Shown here piece by piece: positions 7,498 through 13,565 of a stretch of 17,529 nucleotides of DNA (position 1 is its first letter; each line of letters opens with the position of its first letter). The stretch covers positions 9,467 through 26,995 of the forward strand of contig DCIO01000083.1 in NCBI GenBank assembly GCA_002315885.1, given 5' to 3'. The notes below the pieces were generated by a model. The model was not told the origin of the DNA, searched no databases, and saw only the letters and a list, made by a program, of their open reading frames with translations. The position numbers were made by a program, and so were the translations under genes. This stretch comes from Lentisphaeria bacterium UBA1724 (lineage in GTDB: Bacteria > Verrucomicrobiota > Lentisphaeria > Oligosphaerales > Oligosphaeraceae).

Positions 7498-8448
7498 ATG
7501 GCGTCCATCGTGCCCATATTGGCGCCGATGGCGGGCTATACGGACTTGCCGTTTCGTCGTGCATGCCGTCGCTATGGCCTCTATTACGGCACCACTGCGT
7601 TGATTGACGCGGGGGCGCTGGTGCACGACAATCCCGACAGCGCGGCGATTCTGCATCGTGGCGAGGAAGAGGAGTGGCTGCAGGTGCAGCTCTTGGGGAG
7701 CATCCCTTCCGATTTGCGTCGTTCCACGGAGATTCTGCGGGATGGTCCTTGGCATTTTGATGTGCTGGATTTCAACATGGGTTGTCCGGTGCACAAGGTG
7801 GCCAAGCGCAAGGCGGGTGCGGCGTTGATGCGGGAACAGGAATTGGCCTTCGAGTGTGTCTCCGTGATACGGGAGATCTGGCCTGGTCGCCTGACCGTGA
7901 AGATGCGGATTCTTGACGAAGAGGAGCCCGCGCCCACGGTGGAATTGGCGCAGAAGTTGGTGTCGTTGGGTGTCCAGGGCCTTGCGATACACGGTCGTTT
8001 GGCGAAGATGGTCTATTCGGGACCCGTCCACACGAATATTATCCGTGCGGTGCGTGAGGCGGTGCCTGTCACGGTCACGGCGAATGGCGGTGTCTTTCAT
8101 TGGGAGGACGCTAGGAAGCTCTCTGAGGAGACGGGTTGCGACCGCATCATGGTGGCTCGTGGCGCCATCGGCCATCCATGGATTTTCCGGGAGTTGCTTC
8201 AGCAGGAGCCCTATCTTCCGACGAAGGAAGAGCGCCTGGATTTGATGGAGTTCCATCTGGCGGAGATGGTCAAGGAATACGGCGAACGGGGCGCCATGAT
8301 TTTGGGGCGGAAAATCGTATCGGGTTACATCTGCGGACAGGGCTTCCCGCGGGAATTGCGGGCGTCGGTGGTCAAAATCTGCACCTGGCAGGATTTCCAG
8401 ACGCTGCTGGTTGCCCTACGGAACGATGCGGCGGGTCGCGCGTATTAG
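7498..8448 (+). CDS. dusB: tRNA-dihydrouridine synthase, DusB-like
   Basis: A 316-residue FMN-dependent TIM-barrel enzyme that reduces specific uridines in tRNA to dihydrouridine using NADPH. It opens directly with the family signature LAPMAGYTDLPFR (8-20). The catalytic cysteine lies in NMGCP (93-97, Cys 96), followed by VKMR (134-137), IHGR (164-167), TANGGVF (194-200) and the FMN-phosphate-binding ARGAIGHPWIF (220-230). NMGCP is the DusB-type wording (DusA and DusC usually have NVGCPS or NFGCPS). The more common GNGDI is ANGGVF here. The ATG is 1 nt after the ptsI stop, so the two genes are almost certainly co-transcribed and perhaps translationally coupled. Length is normal. Exact target position in tRNA cannot be read from the sequence. 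Confidence 0.93.
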   Translation: MASIVPILAPMAGYTDLPFRRACRRYGLYYGTTALIDAGALVHDNPDSAAILHRGEEEEWLQVQLLGSIPSDLRRSTEILRDGPWHFDVLDFNMGCPVHKVAKRKAGAALMREQELAFECVSVIREIWPGRLTVKMRILDEEEPAPTVELAQKLVSLGVQGLAIHGRLAKMVYSGPVHTNIIRAVREAVPVTVTANGGVFHWEDARKLSEETGCDRIMVARGAIGHPWIFRELLQQEPYLPTKEERLDLMEFHLAEMVKEYGERGAMILGRKIVSGYICGQGFPRELRASVVKICTWQDFQTLLVALRNDAAGRAY

Positions 8449-8546
8449 GCTATATTAAGCAAAAGCACCATCTATCTTTTGTTCGTATCTTGTGAAGGTC
8501 GGTGCTCCTTCTGTTCTGTGTGAGCCCTTTCGGGCGAAGAATTCTA
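8449..8546. other. dusB-rseP intergenic gap
   Basis: A 98-nt gap. It has a TATATT at 8452-8457, a 6-bp inverted repeat AGCACC/GGTGCT (8464-8469 with 8501-8506) across a 31-nt spacer, and a small GCCC-TTTC-GGGC hairpin (about 8524-8535) without a T tract. None is strong enough to be called a promoter or terminator. No SD precedes the rseP ATG. Confidence 0.3.
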
Positions 8547-10475
8547 ATGCTTGAAATTTTTTCCGCCATTTTAAAGGCAGTCTTCATTGTATTTTTCTTT
8601 GGCTTCTGCGTCTTTATCCATGAATTCGGGCACTTGTTGGTTGCCTTGTGGCAGGGGCTGCATGTGGAGAAGTTCTCCATTGGTATGGGACCGAAGCTCT
8701 GGGGCTTCAACTACAAGGGCGTGGAATACGTCATCAGCTGGCTGCCCTTTGGTGGCTATGTCTCTCTGCCTCAGCTGGATCCCACGGATTCGCCGGTGAC
8801 CTCCGATGACAAGCCGCTGCCACCCGCGGGACCCAAGGCACGGGCGCTGACGGCATTCGCAGGCCCCGCCTTCAATGTCCTCTTCGGATTTGTGCTGGCG
8901 ACGGTGATGTGGGGCGTGGGGCTCTGGCGTCCGACGCCCTCCAGTTCCGTGATGGTGGCGGGCGTTCCTGCGTACATACCCACCTCTGGCGGTGTGGCGG
9001 AAGATGTCCGCGTCTTTGGGGTGGATGGCGTGGCCTTTGCGGAAGGCGGGGACATGACCTGGGCGGATTTCTGCTACGAAGGCGTGAATGTGGCCTTCGG
9101 CGACCGCATTGCGAAGGGCGAGCTTCCTGAGGAATTCACCCTGACGATACGTGAGAAGAAGGACGCCGAGTTGAAGGAGGTGCTGGTTCGTCCCACCATC
9201 AACCAGGAGTGGTTGACAGGCGGGTTGCGTGCGGGGGATTGCATCACCAAGGTCAATGGCAAGAGCTTCACCAACGGCACGGCGGAATTCCAGCAGGAAT
9301 ACGTCTATGGCAATACGGGTCATGTGACCCTGGAAGTCCTGCGGGATGGCGTGAGCCGTGAAGTCTCCTATCAGCCCCAGAAGAATTCCATGATGGAGGA
9401 CCTGGGGTTCCCCTTCTTCGAGGTGGTGAATCCCGTCCAATTCGCGGATGTGTCCGAGGGCTCCATTGCTGACAAGGCGGGCATTCGTTCGGGTGACCAG
9501 TTGATCTCCTTCGCGGGTAAGAACGTGGTTGGGCCCCGGGATTTCGTGGGTGCACTCCCTGGGTATGCCGGGAAGAGCGCACAGGTGGTGGTGGCACGGG
9601 ACGGCAAGGAATTGCGGGAACTCGTGTTGGACATCCCTGTCAAGGATTGCATCACCGAGGCCGATTTGGGTATCTCTTTCTATGTGCTGGTGACTAGTGT
9701 GGTGGAGGACTCCCCCGCCGCTCGCGCCGGCATCCAATACGGCGACCGCTTTGTGAAATTGGCGAAGGCGGATGCTCCTTCGGAGGTGGTTTCGGTGCAG
9801 GATGTGCAGGGCTTCCAGAAGTATATCCGTTCCAGCGAAGGGGTGCCGTTGCTGGTGACTTACCTGCGTGGTGGCAAGGAACTCACCACCACCACCATCA
9901 CGCCCTACGAGAATCCCTCTGCGCCGGGTTCCTACGTGATTGGCGTCGTCATCACCAACGGCCTGACCAAGACAATCCAGCACGTGGATCCCTGGACGCA
10001 ATTCTCCGAGGTGGTCTCCACCACCACACGCACCCTGGGGTTGCTCTTTGCGCCGATTACCAGCCGCGCCAAGAGCATGGTCACGGGAAAGGCCCGGGAG
10101 ACCTCCCAGACCCAGATTGGCGTGAAGCACATGAGCGGTCCCCTGGGCATCATCATGGCGCTGTGGTATAAGCTGAAGATCGAGGGCCTCCGCGGCGGCT
10201 TCTCTTTCATCATCCTCATCACTTTCTCACTGGCATTCATGAATCTCCTGCCGCTGCCTGTGCTGGATGGCGGACATATCGTCTTCGCGGCAATCGAGGG
10301 CATTACACGCCGACGCATCCCCGTGACCTTCTTCAAATACATCTACAATACCTTCGCCATCCTGCTGATTGCGCTGATGCTCTACATCACACTCTTTGAT
10401 GGACGGCGGATCCTGAAACGCACCGGCGTTATCGATTCCACGGAAAAGACCACGGCACCGGAAGTCCAGAAATAA
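8547..10475 (+). CDS. rseP: Site-2-type intramembrane zinc metalloprotease (RseP family, M50) with multiple PDZ domains
   Basis: A 642-residue M50 membrane protease. Family members cut transmembrane substrates such as anti-sigma factors or signal-peptide remnants. The first membrane segment (about 5-35) carries the zinc/catalytic HEFGH (25-29), followed by PFGGYV (67-72). The second active-site segment has NLLPLPVLDGGH (566-577), whose Asp 574 should be the third zinc ligand, and SGPLGI (530-535) precedes it. Membrane segments lie near 105-125, 550-580 and 597-617. The periplasmic insert is long: PDZ-like modules can be seen around 220-270 (GLRAGDCITKVNGK), 297-362 (KAGIRSGDQLISFAGK) and 378-450 (RAGIQYGDRFVKL), plus a degenerate stretch at 135-215. 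E. coli RseP has about 450 residues and two PDZ domains. I chose ATG 8547 because it begins right before the first membrane helix; an earlier CTG frame adds a poor leader. The usual dxr/uppS/cdsA neighbours are absent. Confidence 0.92.
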   Translation: MLEIFSAILKAVFIVFFFGFCVFIHEFGHLLVALWQGLHVEKFSIGMGPKLWGFNYKGVEYVISWLPFGGYVSLPQLDPTDSPVTSDDKPLPPAGPKARALTAFAGPAFNVLFGFVLATVMWGVGLWRPTPSSSVMVAGVPAYIPTSGGVAEDVRVFGVDGVAFAEGGDMTWADFCYEGVNVAFGDRIAKGELPEEFTLTIREKKDAELKEVLVRPTINQEWLTGGLRAGDCITKVNGKSFTNGTAEFQQEYVYGNTGHVTLEVLRDGVSREVSYQPQKNSMMEDLGFPFFEVVNPVQFADVSEGSIADKAGIRSGDQLISFAGKNVVGPRDFVGALPGYAGKSAQVVVARDGKELRELVLDIPVKDCITEADLGISFYVLVTSVVEDSPAARAGIQYGDRFVKLAKADAPSEVVSVQDVQGFQKYIRSSEGVPLLVTYLRGGKELTTTTITPYENPSAPGSYVIGVVITNGLTKTIQHVDPWTQFSEVVSTTTRTLGLLFAPITSRAKSMVTGKARETSQTQIGVKHMSGPLGIIMALWYKLKIEGLRGGFSFIILITFSLAFMNLLPLPVLDGGHIVFAAIEGITRRRIPVTFFKYIYNTFAILLIALMLYITLFDGRRILKRTGVIDSTEKTTAPEVQK

Positions 10476-10564
10476 TGCTTAATGCTTAATGCTTAATGCT
10501 TAATGAAGGATGGGGGAGGTTTCCCCCATACCCCCTCTTCTTTAATTCGGAATTCGGAATTAAA
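10474..10564 (+). repeat. Composite heptamer/hairpin element, copy 1 (after rseP)
   Basis: Array 1 is four perfect AATGCTT heptamers (10474-10501) plus AATG; its first AA is the end of the rseP TAA stop. It is followed by AAGG and a hairpin at 10510-10529 with arms ATGGGGGA and TCCCCCAT and loop GGTT, then a pyrimidine-rich stretch ending CTCTTCTTT. Array 2 is AATTCGG, AATTCGG, AATTAAA (10544-10564). CTTTAATTC (10540-10548) and GAATTAAAG (10557-10565) also form a 9-bp inverted repeat. The element fills most of the 109-nt gap before cmk. The hairpin plus pyrimidine tract could act as a weak terminator; this is inference. Confidence 0.85.
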
Positions 10565-10584
10565 GGGATTCAAGTTAACTGAAA

Positions 10585-11259
10585 ATGTCACAGGAATTTT
10601 TTCAAGTCGCCATAGATGGGCCTGCGGCCTCTGGCAAGAGCACTGTCGCCCGCATGTTGGCGGGGAAGATTGGCGGTTACTACATCAACACGGGCGACAT
10701 GTATCGCACGCTGGCTTGGCAGTCACTGGAGATGGGCATTGACACAGAGAACGACCCCGACCGTGTGGTGGCGATGCTCCCCCAGTGGGATGTGCATTAC
10801 CGCATTGTGGACGGAAAGCCGCTGTTGTTTTTGAATGGCGAGCCCGTTCCCCAGAGCGCCATCCGGGCGCCGGAGGTCTCTGCCATCGTCAGTTTTGTGG
10901 CACGCATTCCCGCTTTGCGCGAATGGATGCTGGAGAAGCAACGGGAGTGCCGCGGGCTGGGCAATATCATCATGGAAGGACGGGATATCGCCACGGTGAT
11001 TTTCCCACAGGCGAAATACAAGTTCTTTGTTACTGCGTCTCCCATGGAGCGTGCCCGTCGTCGTCTGGCCCAGTCTGGCGAGGTGGTGGAAGGCGCCACC
11101 CTGGAATCCGTTGCCGCGGATATCGCCCGACGTGACGAAATCGATTCCAACCGCCCTGTGGCGCCTCTGAAGCCCGCGCCGGATTCGGTGATCATCACTA
11201 CCGATGGATACACCGCCGAAGAGGTGACGGAAATGCTGGCGGCGCGAATTCTCGGGTAG
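10585..11259 (+). CDS. cmk: Cytidylate kinase
   Basis: A 224-residue P-loop nucleotide kinase that phosphorylates CMP and dCMP with ATP in pyrimidine nucleotide recycling. The start VAIDGPAASGKST (P-loop at 12-20) and NTGDMYR (35-41) are diagnostic of Cmk. Later motifs are MEGRDIATVIFP and, near the C-terminus, ARRDEIDSNRPVAPLKPA, the typical nucleotide-binding and lid residues. Length is typical (about 220-230). The ATG at 10585 has only a distant AAGGGA about 16 nt upstream. The WecA-like gene begins 15 nt after the stop, suggesting one transcript. Confidence 0.96.
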   Translation: MSQEFFQVAIDGPAASGKSTVARMLAGKIGGYYINTGDMYRTLAWQSLEMGIDTENDPDRVVAMLPQWDVHYRIVDGKPLLFLNGEPVPQSAIRAPEVSAIVSFVARIPALREWMLEKQRECRGLGNIIMEGRDIATVIFPQAKYKFFVTASPMERARRRLAQSGEVVEGATLESVAADIARRDEIDSNRPVAPLKPAPDSVIITTDGYTAEEVTEMLAARILG

Positions 11260-11274
11260 GAAACACACAAAACC

Positions 11275-12360
11275 ATGACTTGGCTATTCTTACAACTTTT
11301 TGCCTGGGCGGGTGCAGCGATTGTCAGCGCGTGTTTCACGCGGTGGTATCGCTCCATGGCTCCCAAATGGGAGTTGTGGGACAAGCCCCAGTCCGAGCAC
11401 CACAAGAACCATACCTGTCCCACAGCGGTTGTGGGTGGTTTTGCCATGTGGTCAGCGTGGATTCTGCTGTTGCTGGTGGGCTTGCTGGTGGCGTGCGTGG
11501 GACAGAATTTCCTGCCCACGGATTTCCAGGTGGCGCTGACGGGCATCCGTTCCGCAGCCAAGAATCTCCTGGTCATCATCCTGGGTGCGACTGTTTTGGC
11601 GATGATGGGGTTGCGGGATGACAAGCACGCAATGAAGGCCAGTAGCAAATTTCTGGTGCAGTTCCTGGTGGCGATTCTCACGGCGATTTTTGGTCCGCGG
11701 GTGTTGGTGGGTGTAGTCCCGGTGTGGGTATCCTGGCTTCTCACCGCATTCTGGATTGCCACCGTGATGAATGCCATGAATTTCTTCGACAACATGAATG
11801 GCCTCTCCGCCGGTGTATCCGCCATCGCCTTCGCCTTCCTCTTTGCCATCGCCGCAATGCGTGGGCAGTATTTTGTGGGAATGCTGACTGCCCTGGGTGG
11901 CGGCGTGGCCCTGGGATTTCTCTTCTTCAACTATCCCAACGCCACGGTCTTTATGGGGGATTGCGGAAGCCATTTCCTGGGATATCTCCTGTCCATCACC
12001 TGCATCATCACCACTTTCTACCATCACGAAAATACCCCCAGTGTTCTGGCGCTGGCTATCCCGCTGATGGTGCTGGCAGTGCCGTTGCTGGATGCGATTA
12101 CCGTGGTCATCATCCGTCTCAAGCTCCACAAGCCCATCTACGTGGGCGACAACCGACATCTCTCACACCGCTTCGTACAGGTGGGGCTTTCGCGACCTCT
12201 GGCGGTGGCGGCAATCTGGCTGCTATCACTGCTGGCGGGCTTCGGCGCACTGTCACTGATTTGGCTTCCGCCACTGGGGGCGCTGCTGATTCTGGCACAG
12301 CTCTTCGTCATGGTGGCTCTGATTCTCATCATTCAGCTGGGGGCACACCCGCCGAATTAA
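11275..12360 (+). CDS. Polyprenyl-phosphate sugar-1-phosphate transferase, WecA/TagO type
   Basis: A 361-residue integral membrane protein with about ten hydrophobic segments, of the MraY/WecA family. These enzymes move a sugar-1-phosphate (commonly GlcNAc-1-P) from a UDP-sugar onto undecaprenyl phosphate, starting O-antigen, teichoic acid or other glycan synthesis. Motifs in family order: PTAVVGG (49-55), MMGLRDDKHAMKAS (110-123, acidic pair at 115-116), NAMNFFDNMNGL (166-177), FMGDCGSHFLG (226-236) and the cytoplasmic GDNRHLSHR (291-299). NAMNFFDNMNGL replaces the MraY wording with DGLDGL, and the HxxH-type loop is of WecA/TagO style, so MraY is unlikely. Acceptor sugar and product cannot be read from the sequence, and no glycosyltransferase cluster lies next to it. 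The stop TAA is shared with the following repeat array. Confidence 0.85.
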   Translation: MTWLFLQLFAWAGAAIVSACFTRWYRSMAPKWELWDKPQSEHHKNHTCPTAVVGGFAMWSAWILLLLVGLLVACVGQNFLPTDFQVALTGIRSAAKNLLVIILGATVLAMMGLRDDKHAMKASSKFLVQFLVAILTAIFGPRVLVGVVPVWVSWLLTAFWIATVMNAMNFFDNMNGLSAGVSAIAFAFLFAIAAMRGQYFVGMLTALGGGVALGFLFFNYPNATVFMGDCGSHFLGYLLSITCIITTFYHHENTPSVLALAIPLMVLAVPLLDAITVVIIRLKLHKPIYVGDNRHLSHRFVQVGLSRPLAVAAIWLLSLLAGFGALSLIWLPPLGALLILAQLFVMVALILIIQLGAHPPN

Positions 12361-12435
12361 TTCTCAATTCTCAATGCTCAATGCTCAATGAAGGATGGGG
12401 AGGTATCCCCATGCCCCTCTTCGCTAATTCGAAAT
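12359..12435 (+). repeat. Composite heptamer/hairpin element, copy 2 (after the WecA-like gene)
   Basis: Array 1 is AATTCTC, AATTCTC, AATGCTC, AATGCTC (12359-12386) plus AATG. Its first AA is the end of the TAA stop. After AAGG comes a hairpin with arms ATGGGGA (12395-12401) and TCCCCAT (12406-12412) and loop GGTA. Both arms are one G/C shorter than in copies 1 and 3, so pairing is kept. CCCTCTTCGCT follows, then a single AATTCGA-type unit leading into the inverted repeat described separately. Two heptamer forms in one array show stepwise change between AATTCTC and AATGCTC. Confidence 0.85.
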
Positions 12436-12473
12436 CATAACCATTTGAGAACAGTCCCGCATTTCGAATTAGC
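12423..12473. repeat. Perfect 13-bp inverted repeat in the nadC leader
   Basis: GCTAATTCGAAAT (12423-12435) and ATTTCGAATTAGC (12461-12473) are exact reverse complements, 25 nt apart. It lies 43 nt before the nadC ATG. It could be an RNA stem, a binding site for a dimeric regulator, or a product of the AATT-rich repeat element that it overlaps. The right arm is followed by no T tract. No identical copy occurs elsewhere in the window, although copy 1 has a shorter inverted repeat at the same relative place. Confidence 0.6.
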
Positions 12474-12516
12474 CAGAGCCGACACTTTTTCGTTCCACCA
12501 ATTTCCATACTTTTTT

Positions 12517-13389
12517 ATGTCAACACAATTTCCCTACTACCTGAACGAAGATATCATTCGCGATCTCTGCCAACGCGCCATTACGGAAGACGTGGGCAGC
12601 GGCGATGCCACTACATTGGCGGTGGTCCCCTCCCAGATGACCACCGTGGCGCACTTCATTCCCCGCAAGACCTGCGTCCTGGCGGGACTGCCCATCTTGG
12701 AAATCCTCTTCAAGGAACTCTCCCGTGACGTGGAGTTCGTCCAGCACTTCCAGGATGGCGAGATCGCCAATCCTGGTGACCGTGTTGCTACGGTTTCTGG
12801 CAACGCCCGTGCGATTTTGACGGGTGAGCGCACCGCTCTGAACATCCTGCAGCGTTTGTCTGGCATTGCCACCATGACCCACAAGTATGTGGAGGCATTG
12901 GGGCACGACACCAACACGAAGCTCCTGGAGACCCGCAAGACCACGCCTGGGTTGCGTCTGGTGGAGAAATACGCGGTGCTGATGGGCGGCGCCCAGAATC
13001 ACCGCATCGGTCTCTATGACCGCATCATGATTAAGGACAACCACCGCGAGTTGGCGCGTCGTGCCGGCGGTTCACACTCCATTGAATACGCGGTGAAGTC
13101 CTGCCGCGAAAAATACCCCAACCTGGAGATCGAGGTGGAGGCGGATTCCATGGCGGATGTGCTGGCCGCCGCCGAGGCAGGCGTGGAATATATCCTCCTG
13201 GACAACATGACCAACGAGCAGATGGTTGAGGCAATCAAGCTCATCGCGGGCCGCGCAAAGACCGAGGCATCCGGTAATATCACTCTGGAACGCCTGCCTT
13301 CCCTGGCGCATCTGGGACTGGATTACATCTCCTCCGGCGCACTGACTCACTCCGCCCCCGCCATCGATATCGGACTCGATATTCTTTAA
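12517..13389 (+). CDS. nadC: Nicotinate-nucleotide pyrophosphorylase (quinolinate phosphoribosyltransferase)
   Basis: A 290-residue enzyme that converts quinolinate and PRPP to nicotinate mononucleotide and CO2 in de novo NAD synthesis. Motifs: ITEDVGSGDATT near the N-terminus (22-33), GERTALNILQRLSGIAT (103-119), TRKTTPGLR (139-147), GGAQNHRIGLYDRIMIKDNH (157-176), EVEADS, ILLDNM and near the end SSGALTHSAPAIDIGLDI, all typical of QAPRTase. The ATG at 12517 gives the normal N-terminus. The frame stays open upstream to 12388, but that part reads through the repeat element and is not protein-like for this family. The start follows TTTTTT and has no SD. nadA and nadB are not adjacent. The TAA stop is shared with repeat copy 3, and the gene converges with the ABC-F gene. 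Confidence 0.96.
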   Translation: MSTQFPYYLNEDIIRDLCQRAITEDVGSGDATTLAVVPSQMTTVAHFIPRKTCVLAGLPILEILFKELSRDVEFVQHFQDGEIANPGDRVATVSGNARAILTGERTALNILQRLSGIATMTHKYVEALGHDTNTKLLETRKTTPGLRLVEKYAVLMGGAQNHRIGLYDRIMIKDNHRELARRAGGSHSIEYAVKSCREKYPNLEIEVEADSMADVLAAAEAGVEYILLDNMTNEQMVEAIKLIAGRAKTEASGNITLERLPSLAHLGLDYISSGALTHSAPAIDIGLDIL

Positions 13390-13508
13390 TGCTTAATGCT
13401 TGATGCTTAATGCTTAATGCTTAATTATTTATAAGGATGGGGGAGGTATCCCCCATGACCCCTCTTCTTTAATGCTTAATTTCTAATTCCGCATTACAAA
13501 TTGAGCAA
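13388..13508 (+). repeat. Composite heptamer/hairpin element, copy 3 (after nadC)
   Basis: Array 1 has AATGCTT, AATGCTT, GATGCTT, AATGCTT, AATGCTT (13388-13422) and then AATTATT. Its first AA is the end of the nadC TAA. The hairpin at 13437-13456 has arms ATGGGGGA and TCCCCCAT with loop GGTA, followed by GACCCCTCTTCTTT. Array 2 (AATGCTT, AATTTCT, AATTCCG, CATTACA, AATTGAG; 13471-13505) is more degenerate and is shared with the opposed copy 4. Confidence 0.85.
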
Positions 13509-13565
13509 GAGGGGGCAAGGGGGATACCTCCCCCCTCCGACATTAAGCATTAAGCATCAAGCATT
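13500..13565 (-). repeat. Composite heptamer/hairpin element, copy 4 (after the ABC-F gene, inverted)
   Basis: Read on the minus strand, the TAA stop of the ABC-F gene (13564-13566) supplies the first AA of AATGCTT (13559-13565), followed by GATGCTT (13552-13558), AATGCTT (13545-13551) and AATG. Then comes a hairpin with GGGGGA/TCCCCC arms (13519-13524 with 13529-13534 on the plus strand) and loop GGTA, then TTGCCCCCTCTTGCTC. Longer alternative pairing of the G and C runs (13509-13537) is also possible. Copy 4 faces copy 3, so each converging gene has its own hairpin in its own sense. Confidence 0.83.

Noticed and set aside
8502..8546. Earlier non-ATG start for rseP
   Set aside because: It adds 15 residues with no SD and no family support; ATG 8547 directly precedes the first membrane helix with HEFGH.
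12423..12473. Terminal inverted repeats of an insertion sequence or MITE
   Set aside because: No transposase, no target-site duplication seen, and only 25 nt lie between the arms.
12388..12516. Upstream in-frame extension of nadC
   Set aside because: It would translate the repeat element (MKDGEVSPCP...) and adds about 43 residues not found in QAPRTase; the ATG at 12517 gives a normal N-terminus.
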